The notes under the pieces were generated by a model. That model saw only the letters and a program-made list of their open reading frames with translations, ran no database searches and was not told where the DNA came from. Shown one piece after another: positions 7,234 through 16,888 of a stretch of 64,000 nucleotides of DNA. Source of the DNA: Verrucomicrobiota bacterium (GTDB taxonomy: Bacteria; Verrucomicrobiota; Verrucomicrobiia; Limisphaerales; Pedosphaeraceae). The stretch covers positions 62,001-126,000 of the forward strand of contig JAJPHR010000049.1 in assembly GCA_021325145.1 (NCBI GenBank), given 5' to 3'. Positions within the stretch are counted from its first letter, which is position 1, and each line of letters opens with the position of its first letter. The position numbers were made by a program, and so were the translations under genes.

Positions 7234-9618
7234 ATGAACTCGATCCGCAAGCGGCTTCCGCTCGCGCTGGGCGCGATGCTGCTAACGCTCGCGATGGCCG
7301 TGTCAGCCCCCGGCCGGCCAGGACTGAATACCGACACCCCGCTTAGCCTTTTCACCAGCCTCGCGGATAATCTGCTGCAGTCCCAAGCGGGGATTTCAGT
7401 GACCAACATCCCGGTGTTCACGAACAACACGTTCGTTTATACGCCGGCCATTCATCGCCTGCTGCAACTGGCGGCGAACATAACTGACGCCACCACCAAC
7501 CGAACCTTCACCGGCGGCCCCAATGGCCCGCCCTACGCTCCGTCAGTGTTTCGGCCAACCTTCCGCGGAGACGGCAGCAACGTGTTCATCACCGGTTTCG
7601 TGGAGGAAGGCGACAACAGCACGAGCTATCAAGTCATCCCGCTTTTATTGCCGGACGATGCGGCCACGGTGGACGCCACGACTACAAATATTTATGGCGT
7701 GCCGTACGTGATCGGCGCACGAAAGGGATTTCCGAACTTCAACGAATTCACCGCGACCAGTGTGTCGCAAATCACACGCAAGTTGCTCATCAACAAAGTG
7801 GCGCAAGGCACTCCCCGAAGTGCATGGATCACGAATCAACTCTACATCGTGGGAATATCCAACATCATCGGAATCGAGGCCTGGAATTCGTATTCGAATT
7901 GGTACCCGCGCTCTCTGCAAATCATTTTGGCAGACAAATTGGGGATGTGCCTAACCGTCACCAACGACGGCGATCCAACCCCAATTTTCACGACCAATTT
8001 GCCTCCGTTGTTCATATTCGGGACAAATTACACTTTGCCTTCAAATTCCTGGGCGGGATTTCCGGGCAGCGCGAGTCCAACTTTGAATGCTGCGTCGTTC
8101 CAAACCTATTCCACTAATGTGATCTTCTTGCCCGATCTCCCCTATCTGCAAAGTCCGGCGGGTTTCTCCTCCAATCAGTTTCAGCCGATCGACCAACCGC
8201 TCTCGCAAATTCCTCATTTCCTGCTGAGCATCACCAACAATCTCAGGTTCATAATGCTGGACCCGAACACTGGCCGGATTATCGATTACGTCTCCTTTTC
8301 TGATAGCGATGTTGGCAGCACGCGCGATTTAACTGTTGAGCTTCACCTCAACGACATGCTGAGTGTCTGGGCGACTAATACTCTGAGCAACGGAATGAAT
8401 GCCGGCATCAATAACCAGCTGCAAATTTCCCTGGGGAACCTTCCAGTCTCCCTGTCATCTTGGAACAACTCCCAACTGCGGCAATCGACTGCGCAAAGCA
8501 TGAGGGATGCAATCAACGCCTTTAGTTCGTTTTTTAACAATGCTTCGGGCACGACGAATTTGGTAATACAAGCTCCTTTTACCCCGACGGCAAAGCGCCT
8601 GCAAACCTGGACCTGGCAGGCGAATGATCCTCTGATTCACCATTTGCGAAGCGATTTGACCACTCCATCGACCCAGAATCTGGTGGTCACTATCTTGCCT
8701 CCAAGCTTGCTTTCCATATCCAATTTCTCGAACCTTGGTTTGGTGGATACTCGATACCATCCTTGGAATTATTTTCAAAACTCGAGCACCGATCCAGATC
8801 CGACTAATCCTGCAATCAAAGACGCCTCGATTTTCAACTCGGACTCCTGGAATTTCCCCAATGGCCAGCCATTGAGCATCGCCTGGCTCGGACAGGTGCA
8901 TCGCGGCACGCCTTGGCAGACGGTTTATTTGAAATCAGGAATTGTTAACCTCAGCGCCTGGCAGACCTGGACTGGTGATACAAATCCGCAAGACGCCCTG
9001 CTCTCGCAGCCCACGAATGACTGGCGCATTGCCAGCCTGCTCGTCTCGTTGCTCAACACGAACAGCCCCCGCGATCTGCTGTCTGTGAATCAGATCAATC
9101 TCACGAACTGGTCGTCCACATTTAGCAACGGCATCACTGTGCTGTCGAATCTTTCCCCTGGACAGTTCGCGTCGATGATTATGGATTCGAATTCGCCGCA
9201 GACCGCGGTGATTGTAAACGGGATCAATGCCGTTCGCACGAACCAACCAGGCGGGTATTTCCATGACCTCAGCGCCGTGCTGGCCGCGCCGGAACTGACC
9301 ATGAACTCCCCGTGGCTGAACACGGGGTTGGGGCCAAACGCCGTTAGCGATGTCGCCTACGAGATGATTCCCTCCCAAATTCTGGGTTCGCTCCGGGCTG
9401 ATTCCGAGGCGTCGCTTCTGTTCGCCGCCGGTCAGCTTCAATTGCGATTCACGGGGTTCGACGGCTTTCCCTATGTGGTCCAGGCATCGGCCAATCTTCG
9501 CGACTGGTCAGCCATTGGCAGCGCCATCCCGACCAATGGCGTGTTTACACTTACAGTTTCAGATCCGTCCGGCGGCGGATCGAATCAACGATATTATCGT
9601 TCCGTCCTCGGGCAATAA
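7234..9618 (+). CDS. large secreted protein of unknown function with verrucomicrobial C-terminal module
   Basis: This 794-residue protein has a clear signal peptide (about 1-26, with the hydrophobic run LGAMLLTLAMAVSA). I do not recognise a catalytic domain. The body is rich in Asn, Thr, Ser and Pro, typical of exported beta-rich proteins. The last ~70 residues (RFTGFDGFPYVVQASANL, then DWSAIG and RYYRSVL) resemble the ends of two other secreted proteins in this window. A purine-rich AAGGCGAGG precedes the ATG. It is flanked by convergent and divergent genes and is probably monocistronic. Confidence 0.75.
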   Translation: MNSIRKRLPLALGAMLLTLAMAVSAPGRPGLNTDTPLSLFTSLADNLLQSQAGISVTNIPVFTNNTFVYTPAIHRLLQLAANITDATTNRTFTGGPNGPPYAPSVFRPTFRGDGSNVFITGFVEEGDNSTSYQVIPLLLPDDAATVDATTTNIYGVPYVIGARKGFPNFNEFTATSVSQITRKLLINKVAQGTPRSAWITNQLYIVGISNIIGIEAWNSYSNWYPRSLQIILADKLGMCLTVTNDGDPTPIFTTNLPPLFIFGTNYTLPSNSWAGFPGSASPTLNAASFQTYSTNVIFLPDLPYLQSPAGFSSNQFQPIDQPLSQIPHFLLSITNNLRFIMLDPNTGRIIDYVSFSDSDVGSTRDLTVELHLNDMLSVWATNTLSNGMNAGINNQLQISLGNLPVSLSSWNNSQLRQSTAQSMRDAINAFSSFFNNASGTTNLVIQAPFTPTAKRLQTWTWQANDPLIHHLRSDLTTPSTQNLVVTILPPSLLSISNFSNLGLVDTRYHPWNYFQNSSTDPDPTNPAIKDASIFNSDSWNFPNGQPLSIAWLGQVHRGTPWQTVYLKSGIVNLSAWQTWTGDTNPQDALLSQPTNDWRIASLLVSLLNTNSPRDLLSVNQINLTNWSSTFSNGITVLSNLSPGQFASMIMDSNSPQTAVIVNGINAVRTNQPGGYFHDLSAVLAAPELTMNSPWLNTGLGPNAVSDVAYEMIPSQILGSLRADSEASLLFAAGQLQLRFTGFDGFPYVVQASANLRDWSAIGSAIPTNGVFTLTVSDPSGGGSNQRYYRSVLGQ

Positions 9619-9643
9619 GGCCGGGCGGCTTGACCGCGATAGG

Positions 9644-10171
9644 TCACCAGCGGCGGTGGAACCCCGGACCCACGTAGAAGCGGAATCCAGGTCCATAATA
9701 GTATGGATACCCGTAGTAATAGGGCGGCGGCGGCCCGTAGTAATAAGGCGGCGGATACCCGGTGACGTCGGGGCCGTAGCCCTGATAGGTCGGTGGAGGC
9801 TGGCTCATGTTGAAATAAATCCGTTGTGGAATTCGGTCCTCGGGCGTGAGCGCATGACCAGTCCGGAACAGACGGGTTTGGACGAATTGATTCGTCCCGG
9901 TTGGAAGGGCGCGCACCACATAATAAAAGGAGCCAAAATCATGGAACGTCCCATCCGGATCGCCGAAGATTTTGATATGCACCGGGGCAGGACCGACGTC
10001 TTCGCCATTGGCCTCGATTCGCGCGCCGGGCGGAGAGGATTCGACCAGGACATCGTAGGCCATTGTGTTGTGGGGTCCGCGTTCCGCGCCGGGCGGAAGC
10101 GGTGTTTGACAGCCAGCCAGAAACAGCACAGCCGACAGGCTGCTTGCAGCCAGGAGCAGTTTCGCATTCAT
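9644..10171 (-). CDS. lipoprotein with Tyr/Pro/Gly-rich C-terminus
   Basis: A small predicted lipoprotein of 175 residues from the ATG at 10171. The frame extends six codons further upstream, to 10189. The signal peptide ends in LFLAGC. The middle part (about 35-120) has the feel of a PEGA-type surface domain (VESSPPGARIEANGEDVG). The C-terminal ~50 residues are almost entirely Tyr, Pro and Gly (repeats such as PPPYYYGPP), seen in many outer-surface lipoproteins. The function is unknown. It converges on the large secreted protein, with 25 bases between the stops. Confidence 0.7.
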   Translation of the reverse strand: MNAKLLLAASSLSAVLFLAGCQTPLPPGAERGPHNTMAYDVLVESSPPGARIEANGEDVGPAPVHIKIFGDPDGTFHDFGSFYYVVRALPTGTNQFVQTRLFRTGHALTPEDRIPQRIYFNMSQPPPTYQGYGPDVTGYPPPYYYGPPPPYYYGYPYYYGPGFRFYVGPGFHRRW

Positions 10172-10331
10172 ACCGTAAAAGTGGTTCAAAATTGCGCTTT
10201 TCTCAAGTTACCGCAAAAGAATGGACGAGCGAACCCGCTCCTTTGTTCAATGACCAAAGATGCAAACCTGCCGCATAGGCTGAATGACAGCCGTGGGTTG
10301 AACGCCCCATTATTCGCTCAAACCTGGCCGT

Positions 10332-11843
10332 TCACGCAATGACTCCCTCAACCACATTCCCCGCCACGTCGGTGAGTCGGAAATCGCGGCCCTGGTAGCG
10401 ATACGTCAGCCGCTTGTGGTCGATGCCGCACAAGCGCAGCATGGTGGCGTGCAAATCATGGACGTGCATCTGCCGGCCATCCTCAATTACGCGATAGCCG
10501 AGTTCATCCGTGCTGCCCCACGTCAGCCCGCCCTTGATGCCGCCGCCCGCCATCCAAATTGAAAACGCAAGGATGTGATGGTCCCGGCCGGTGCCCTGGC
10601 CCATGGGCGTGCGGCCGAACTCGCCGCCCCAAAGAACGAGCGTATCATCGAGCATCCCGCGTTGCTTCAAATCCGTCACCAGCGCCGCGCTCGCCTGGTC
10701 CACGTCCTCCGCGCCCCACTTCATGCCATTCTCCAAATCGCCATGATGATCCCAGGCGCGATGATAAAGCTGAATGAACCGCACGCCGCGCTCGGCAAGC
10801 CGGCGCGCCAGCACGCAGTTCGACGCGAAGCTGCCATCGCCCGGCTGCTTGACGCCGTACATTTCGAGAATGTGCTTCGGCTCGCTCTTAAAATCCACCA
10901 ACTCGGGCACTGAGGTCTGCATTTTGAACGCCAGTTCAAGCTGGCTAACCCGCGTTTGGATTTCTGGATCAAGATGGTCCTCGGCGAGCACGCCGTTCAG
11001 GCGTTTGATTTCTTCGACCACCTGCCGTTGCGTGCTCTGGCAAACCCCTTCCGGATTGCCGACGTAATGCACCGGGTCGCCCTTCGATTGAAATTGAACT
11101 CCCTGAAACTTGCTCGGCAGGAAACCGCTGGACCATTGACGCGCGGACACCGGCTGCAGCCCGGTCCGTCCCGCGGAATTCAGCACGACGAAACCCGGCA
11201 GATCATCCGCTTCCGCGCCCAAGCCATACAATAGCCATGAACCCATGCTGGGCCGCCCTTTGATGATCGAGCCGCTATTCATAAACGCATGCGCCGGATC
11301 GTGGTTGATCTGTTCCGTCCGCATGGACCGCACAATGCAAATGTCATCCGCAATCCCGCCAATGTGCGGGAACAGCGTGGAAATCTCCTGGCCGGATTGG
11401 CCCCACTGCTTGAACTCGCAGAACGGTCCGCGCGCCTTCAATACGGTATTCTGCAACTGCGCCAGTTGTTGTCCTTTCGTAAAGGATTCGGGGAAAGGTT
11501 TTCCATCGAGTTCCTTGAGCTGGGGTTTGAAATCAAACGTCTCCAAATGCGAAGGCCCGCCCGCCATGCAAAGATGGATGATGCGTTTGGCGCGGATGGG
11601 AAAGTGCGGCGGATTGACGATGCCGCGCCAGCGTTTCTCCTCCTCGGCTTGCGCCAAGCTGCCCAGCAGACCCGTCTCCAGCAACGAGGCCAGCGCAATG
11701 CCTCCCAATCCGTAGGCGGCGCGACCAAGAAATGTGCGGCGCTTGATGCCCAACTGAAATTCCCGGAGATCAAAAGGCTGCTTCACAAGATTATACCCGG
11801 AGTTGCGCGAAAAGTTGAATGCGAGTGTTTTGCGTTCGCGCAA
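10332..11843 (-). CDS. DUF1501-family Tat-exported protein
   Basis: A 503-residue protein of the DUF1501 family, distantly related to the alkaline-phosphatase/sulfatase fold and abundant in Planctomycetes and Verrucomicrobia. An N-terminal twin-arginine signal, KRRTFLGRAAYGLGG, lies at about 33-50 behind a longer leader, so export through the TatAC system at 5.2-6.6 kb is likely. The conserved IHLCMAGGPSHLETFD and LWGGEFGRTPMGQGTGRDHH segments are present. Family members normally sit beside a DUF1549/DUF1553 cytochrome-like gene, and none is seen here. The function is not established. Confidence 0.88.
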   Translation of the reverse strand: MRERKTLAFNFSRNSGYNLVKQPFDLREFQLGIKRRTFLGRAAYGLGGIALASLLETGLLGSLAQAEEEKRWRGIVNPPHFPIRAKRIIHLCMAGGPSHLETFDFKPQLKELDGKPFPESFTKGQQLAQLQNTVLKARGPFCEFKQWGQSGQEISTLFPHIGGIADDICIVRSMRTEQINHDPAHAFMNSGSIIKGRPSMGSWLLYGLGAEADDLPGFVVLNSAGRTGLQPVSARQWSSGFLPSKFQGVQFQSKGDPVHYVGNPEGVCQSTQRQVVEEIKRLNGVLAEDHLDPEIQTRVSQLELAFKMQTSVPELVDFKSEPKHILEMYGVKQPGDGSFASNCVLARRLAERGVRFIQLYHRAWDHHGDLENGMKWGAEDVDQASAALVTDLKQRGMLDDTLVLWGGEFGRTPMGQGTGRDHHILAFSIWMAGGGIKGGLTWGSTDELGYRVIEDGRQMHVHDLHATMLRLCGIDHKRLTYRYQGRDFRLTDVAGNVVEGVIA

Positions 11844-11873
11844 CCGTCAGTGAGAAAAGACTAGAGCAAGACG

Positions 11874-11896
11874 CGCTTCGGCGCAACGTCGAAGCG
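11874..11896. other. short hairpin in the 11844-12012 gap
   Basis: CGCTTCG (11874-11880) and CGAAGCG (11890-11896) are perfect arms around a 9-base loop. The hairpin lies downstream of the isomerase gene (minus strand) and upstream of the DUF1501 gene, so it could be a terminator or a REP remnant. Nothing else is recognisable in this gap. Confidence 0.35.
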
Positions 11897-12012
11897 GGTG
11901 GCTCTCAATGCCGAAAAAAGATGGCCCAGAAAACCACAACTGTTACCGCGATCAACCCTTCAGAAGCCGCGGTGCCTTCGCCTCTCCCGCCAGCCTCACC
12001 AAAATGCCAGTT

Positions 12013-13125
12013 TCACTTGCTGTCGGTTGGCCGGGTCGGTCTGAGCGGCGTCGCTTCCGCCGCATCCTCCAGAGCCTTCAGCTTTTCATCGAGGATCTCG
12101 ACATGATTCTCTTTCTTGATTTGGGCGTAGTACTCGGGCAGGATTTTTTCGATTTGTTTGTTCTCCAGCACCGACTTCAGCCGGTCGCTAACCTTGGCCA
12201 GTTCGATGCGCTTGGGCGGAGTCAATTCCAGCAGCTTGATCAGATGATACCCAACGCGGCTGACCACCACATCGCTGACCTGGTTCGTCTTCAAGGAGAA
12301 GGCGGCGGCTTCGAACTCCGGCGGCACGGTCTGGCTCGGAACTTTTGGATCGCTTCTGGGAATCTCGATTTCCCCGCCCTTTTCCTTGGCTGTGCTGGCT
12401 TCGGAAAAATCCCTGGCCAGCTTTGAAAAATCTTCCCCGTCACGCGCGCGCTTGAGCAACGAGTCAATCGTCTTGCGTTTCTCGCGCTTCTGTTCCTCGG
12501 ATAATTCGGCGCCGGTGTTCGGGTCCTGGGTGTAAAGCAGAATGTGGCATACGCGGGCGATTTCCGGCTGTTCGAAATCCGAAGGATTCTCGTCGTAGAA
12601 CTTTTTCAAGTCCGCGTCGGTGATGGTGACCTTGGCGCGGATGGCCGTTTGGGCAACGGCTTCCTCGGTCAGGCGGGTATGCACACGCTCAGGCGTCAGA
12701 CCCATCGACTTGAGTTGCAAGACCCAGGCTTCCTCGGTGGGGGCCTGTTTCTTGAAGTCCTCATAGTTCTTGTCCGCCAGCTCCCTGGCCTTGGCCTTCT
12801 GTTCGTCGGTCGCTTTACTGTTGAGCACCCGCACCTGGATCAGATGATCGAGCAAATCCCTTTGGATCAGCGGCAGGCGCTCGGGGCCGATCTCCTGTCC
12901 GGTGGCGCGCGCGCGCGCTTTGAGGCTGCCAACCAATTCATCCAGTTGGCTCTGTTTGATTTCGAAGCCCGTGCCTTTGGCAATGACCGGGTCGGGCAAC
13001 AAATCCTCGAGTCTGGGGGCTTTTGCAGACGAGGCGTTGGTGTCCGGTTTGTCAGCGGCGACGAGTGTGGCGGTCAATACCATGGCGGCCAGTACGACAC
13101 CCGCGGATTTAAAGTTCGATTTCAT
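12013..13125 (-). CDS. SurA/PpiC-type periplasmic peptidyl-prolyl isomerase
   Basis: An exported parvulin-type isomerase/chaperone of 370 residues, probably assisting outer-membrane or periplasmic protein folding. It has a signal peptide (about 1-24), a helical SurA_N-like region (about 40-165) and a rotamase domain (about 185-310). The rotamase domain begins with ARVCHILL and contains FSEASTAKEKGGEI and FSLKTNQVSDVV...GYHLIKL. A C-terminal helix completes it. It lies 17 bases after serA on the same strand and is probably co-transcribed with it. No metabolic link to serine synthesis is evident. Confidence 0.88.
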   Translation of the reverse strand: MKSNFKSAGVVLAAMVLTATLVAADKPDTNASSAKAPRLEDLLPDPVIAKGTGFEIKQSQLDELVGSLKARARATGQEIGPERLPLIQRDLLDHLIQVRVLNSKATDEQKAKARELADKNYEDFKKQAPTEEAWVLQLKSMGLTPERVHTRLTEEAVAQTAIRAKVTITDADLKKFYDENPSDFEQPEIARVCHILLYTQDPNTGAELSEEQKREKRKTIDSLLKRARDGEDFSKLARDFSEASTAKEKGGEIEIPRSDPKVPSQTVPPEFEAAAFSLKTNQVSDVVVSRVGYHLIKLLELTPPKRIELAKVSDRLKSVLENKQIEKILPEYYAQIKKENHVEILDEKLKALEDAAEATPLRPTRPTDSK

Positions 13126-13142
13126 TTCAATTCAGTTTGCGG

Positions 13143-14732
13143 TTACAATTTTACGACTCTGACGTTGCTGATGTCCGGATCTTTCTGAGCTTCTTCCAAA
13201 AGCGCGGTTGGTGGCTCGCTATCCAGATTGAGCACGGTCAACGCATGGCCTCCGGCAGTGTCACGGCTCAGGCTCATGCTGGCAATGTTGACGTTATGGC
13301 GGCTCATTAAGGTGCCGAGATAGCCGACGATGCCCGGACGGTCTTTATTCGTCAGGAACAGCAGCACGCCTTCAGGCACAATCTCCACCGGCCGGCTGTT
13401 CACGCGCACGATCCGCGGCTGCTTCCGCGAGCCATACAGCGTTCCCCCGGCGGATATTTTTTGGTCGCCGCTGAAAACGGCCAGGTGCAGCCATTCGTTG
13501 AAATCGGTTTCTTCGTTCGACTTGATTTCCTCGACACGCAAGCCGAGCGAATTGGCCAGTGTCCGGACATTGACCTGGTTCACGTCCTTGCCGCCCGCCA
13601 ATTCCAGGAACCCTTTCAGGACGAACCGGGTGATGGGATCGCCGGGAACTTCCGTGGCCTTGCCGCCATAAGTAATCACCAGCCGGTCGTTGCGCTTGGG
13701 CGCGAGTTGGGCCACCAACCGGCCGAGCTTTTCACCCAGCGCCAAATACGGTTTCACCTGGGCGAAGGTTTTCGCGTCCAGATTCGGAAGATTGACCGCG
13801 TTGCGCACCGCGCCGTTCAATAAATAGTCCGTGATGGCCTCGGCCACTTCGATGCCCACATTCTCCTGCGCCTCTTCCGTGCTCGCGCCCAGGTGGGGCG
13901 TCATGATGACTTGCGGCAGGTCGCGCAGTGCAAACTCCTTGGGCGGCGGCTCGGTCTCATACACGTCGAGCGCCGCGCCGGCGATCTTGCCGCTCTTGAT
14001 CGCTTCGGCAAGGTCGGCTTCGTTGATGATGCCGCCACGGGCGCAGTTGAGCACACGCGCGCCCGGCTTCATTTTGGCGAATGCGGCCGCATTGATCATA
14101 CCGCGCGTTTCATCCGACATCGGCATGTGGACGGTGATGAAATCGCAACGGGCAAAGATTTCGTCCAACTCAACCAGTTCCACCTGCAAGGCGTTGGCGC
14201 GGGAAAGCGTCAGGTACGGGTCATACGCCAGCACACGCATGCCGAACACGATGGCGCGCCGGGCCACTTCCGTCCCAATGCGGCCCATGCCGAGAATACC
14301 GAGCGTTTTGTTGTAAAGTTCAACGCCGGAGAAAGCCTTGCGATTCCATTCGCCCGCTTTCATTGAAGCGTGGGCCTGGGGAATCTTGCGGGCGAGTGCC
14401 ATCAACATCGAGAAGGTCAATTCCGCGGTCGAGATTGTGTTGCCGCTGGGCGTATTCATCACCACGATGCCGCGCTGCGTGGCGGCATCCACATCGACGT
14501 TATCGACGCCCACGCCCGCGCGACCAACGACACGCAGTTTGGGGGCGGCTTCGATGACCTTCTTCGTAATCTTGGTTTCAGACCGGACGACCATGGCTTC
14601 GACCTCGGAAATGAGCGGCAACAGTTCGGCCTCAGGCAGCCGCTGCTTAAGCACCTCGACGTCGAATTCCTTTCGCTGCTGGAACAGGGCAATTCCCTTC
14701 GGCGAAATGGGGTCGCAAATCATTATCTTCAT
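13143..14732 (-). CDS. serA: D-3-phosphoglycerate dehydrogenase
   Basis: Catalyses the NAD-dependent oxidation of 3-phosphoglycerate, the first step of serine biosynthesis. At 529 residues it is the long SerA form. It has substrate- and nucleotide-binding domains (about 1-315), an intervening ASB-type domain (about 320-445) and a C-terminal ACT domain (about 452-529, LFLTNKDRPGIVGYLG) that normally senses serine. The NAD motif LGMGRIG lies at 147-153. The catalytic triad reads as Arg232 (NCARGG), Glu261 (ETEP) and His280 (TPHLGAST). A large inverted repeat lies just upstream. Confidence 0.95.
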   Translation of the reverse strand: MKIMICDPISPKGIALFQQRKEFDVEVLKQRLPEAELLPLISEVEAMVVRSETKITKKVIEAAPKLRVVGRAGVGVDNVDVDAATQRGIVVMNTPSGNTISTAELTFSMLMALARKIPQAHASMKAGEWNRKAFSGVELYNKTLGILGMGRIGTEVARRAIVFGMRVLAYDPYLTLSRANALQVELVELDEIFARCDFITVHMPMSDETRGMINAAAFAKMKPGARVLNCARGGIINEADLAEAIKSGKIAGAALDVYETEPPPKEFALRDLPQVIMTPHLGASTEEAQENVGIEVAEAITDYLLNGAVRNAVNLPNLDAKTFAQVKPYLALGEKLGRLVAQLAPKRNDRLVITYGGKATEVPGDPITRFVLKGFLELAGGKDVNQVNVRTLANSLGLRVEEIKSNEETDFNEWLHLAVFSGDQKISAGGTLYGSRKQPRIVRVNSRPVEIVPEGVLLFLTNKDRPGIVGYLGTLMSRHNVNIASMSLSRDTAGGHALTVLNLDSEPPTALLEEAQKDPDISNVRVVKL

Positions 14733-14795
14733 AAAAACACAAGGGGCGGAGTGTAGGAAAAGCAGGGGTGAACGTCAAATGCGCAAAAGCGCATT

Positions 14796-14925
14796 AAAAC
14801 ACCAACCACCAAGCTCCAACCACCAGAAAAGCTCCAAAGTTCAAGCTCCCAGTACCGACAAGCACTGCTTGGAGTTTGAAACTTGGTGTTTTTCTGATGG
14901 TTGGCGGTCGGTGGTTGGAGCTTTT
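14796..14925. repeat. long imperfect inverted repeat built of ACCAA/CTCCAA motifs
   Basis: Two arms of about 50 bases (14796-14846 and 14874-14925) are complementary with about three quarters of positions matching. Each is made of repeated CACCAACCACC, GCTCCAA and CAGAAAA words. The right arm ends at the stop codon of the Ig-like gene (minus strand), so the transcript of that gene would fold into a long hairpin directly after its stop. The perfect palindrome GCGCAAAAGCGC lies next to it at 14781-14792. It may act as a terminator. Confidence 0.7.
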
Positions 14926-16648
14926 AATAAACCGGTAACCCAGCCACTGGGACGGTGCGATAGTACCGATTCGGAATATCGGAAGCTTCAGGATCAATGA
15001 ATTGCACACTACCTTTTACAACCGTGTTCGTGCAGACCGGCGTCCAATCCAACAAGTCGGTCGAGACTTGGAGGCAGTAGTTCTGGCCATTGGCCGCCGG
15101 CCACGCCACGCGGAAGCAATTGTCGTTCAAGGCTCCTGTCACTGGCACAGGCAAATTGCATTCTTCAAGAATGATCGCCGCCGCTTTACCGGGCCAACCG
15201 ACTCTGTAGGGCGCGGTCGCAGTCGCGAGCGGAGTCAAAGCGAGCACCACCGTCTCGTATGGGCGGGCCGTGCTGTCCACATCTTCCAGCGGATCGATGG
15301 TAATCAACGCAAATCGCTGGCCGGCCGGAATGGTGATCTGGCCCGGAAGGGTCGCGTAATCGACTCCGTTCGACGCCGTCCCGCCAATGGAATAGTTGAC
15401 GGTCAGATCGCCGTTCGTGTCGCCGATTCGCCGGACCAGGAACGTCGCCGTATTCGCACCGCGGCAGAAGTTGGTAAAGACCGTCGCCGGCGGCACGAAG
15501 CAGCAATTGGTTCCCTCCACCGCAATTGGATCCGTGGCGACTATGGTGACGACCGGGGGAATTGAATTGCTCGGCGCGCTCACCGTGATGTTGACCGGCG
15601 CAGAAGTTCCCGAGGCCCCGTGCAAGTCCGTGGCGACAACCGTCAAAGCGTAAGTGCCCGCCAGGACGTTTTGCCATGGCCAACTCAGATGGAAAACCAT
15701 GCCGTTCGACATGCCCAGCAATGGGTCGAGGACGAGCAACCCGATGCGATTTGTCCCCGCGTAAAATGAGATGATGTGTCCGAAATCATTCGGATCGGGA
15801 TCACTCACATCAGCCGAAATGAGAACGTTCGCTGGCGCGGTGAACGTTTGGCCATTGGTCGGCGCGGTGATGACAACGACCGGCGGGTGATTTGTCAGCG
15901 GGGGACCCTGCGTTACGGTGATGTTCACCGGGGGAGAAGTGCTGGTCAGGCCGCCATTATCCGTCGCCACGGCTGTCAGGGCGTAATCGCCCGCTGGCAC
16001 AGCGGACCACAGAAAATGAAAAGGGTTGACCGGGCTGCCAGACATCGGATTGTTCGTGACGACTCCCAGGCTGCTGCCATTTTCAAAGAACTCCACCGAA
16101 CGCACGAATCCGTCCGGATCAGTGGCATTTGCGTAGATGAGAATGTCCGCGGGAGCAGGAAAGCTCGAATCATTCGTTGGTGAGAGCAGGTTAACCACCG
16201 GAGGCAGGTTGGTGGGTGGCGGACCGGCCTTCACCATAATATTTACCGGCGCCGAAGTTCCCCTGGCGCCGCCGCCGAGAGCCGCCGTGACGGTCAGGGC
16301 GTAATCGCCAGCGGGCACATTCGACCAAATCAGGGAGTACAACACGCGGATGGGCGGCAGCGCACCGGGAGGAATGATCGGGTTGGTAATGGATCCAATC
16401 AGGCCTCCATTGGCAAAAAATTGCACCTGGGTGACATAGTCGGTTCCGCCATACGCGGAAGCGTCGATTTCCATGTTGGCGGGCGCCAGAAATACCGCCC
16501 CATTGGTTGGCGACAGAATACGGACCGCCGGCGGAGCATTGCTTGGAACCGGAGTTTGGGCGCGGGCGGCATCGCAAAGTGTTAGCAGCGCCAAGCCAAG
16601 CATTGCGGGAAGGAAGTGAATCGGACAGAACCAACGAGAAGTTTTCAT
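14924..16648 (-). CDS. secreted Ig-like repeat / Calx-beta surface protein
   Basis: A 574-residue exported protein with a signal peptide (about 1-30). Three tandem bacterial Ig-like repeats (about 40-140, 148-247 and 252-355) each start PPVV.I.(S/A)PTNG and end AGDYALTVVATD...APVNITV. A Calx-beta-type domain follows (about 365-485, VNYSIGGTASNGVDYATLPG with EDVDSTARPYETV). The last ~70 residues (CLQVSTDLLDWTPV, then RYYRTVP) match the C-terminal module of other secreted proteins in the window. The role is probably adhesion or structural, and no enzyme domain is seen. Confidence 0.8.
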   Translation of the reverse strand: MKTSRWFCPIHFLPAMLGLALLTLCDAARAQTPVPSNAPPAVRILSPTNGAVFLAPANMEIDASAYGGTDYVTQVQFFANGGLIGSITNPIIPPGALPPIRVLYSLIWSNVPAGDYALTVTAALGGGARGTSAPVNIMVKAGPPPTNLPPVVNLLSPTNDSSFPAPADILIYANATDPDGFVRSVEFFENGSSLGVVTNNPMSGSPVNPFHFLWSAVPAGDYALTAVATDNGGLTSTSPPVNITVTQGPPLTNHPPVVVITAPTNGQTFTAPANVLISADVSDPDPNDFGHIISFYAGTNRIGLLVLDPLLGMSNGMVFHLSWPWQNVLAGTYALTVVATDLHGASGTSAPVNITVSAPSNSIPPVVTIVATDPIAVEGTNCCFVPPATVFTNFCRGANTATFLVRRIGDTNGDLTVNYSIGGTASNGVDYATLPGQITIPAGQRFALITIDPLEDVDSTARPYETVVLALTPLATATAPYRVGWPGKAAAIILEECNLPVPVTGALNDNCFRVAWPAANGQNYCLQVSTDLLDWTPVCTNTVVKGSVQFIDPEASDIPNRYYRTVPVAGLPVY

Positions 16649-16888
16649 ACGGCTTTCTGATACGGGCTTGCGTATCTGATCACAGACGCCGCGCTTCTGC
16701 CTTGGTTCAGCGGCGAGTTCTGCTGTTAATCGATGTTGGCTGTATTATTGTAAATAATTCGGCTCGCGTCAAGTCTTTCCGAATCGAGATCTCCCACCGG
16801 CGAATCCAGGAAATCACAGCCACCGACGCGAGGAGCGCGCTCAAAACGGCTCTGGCGCGATGGCCCAATCACGGCTAAACTCGGCCCC

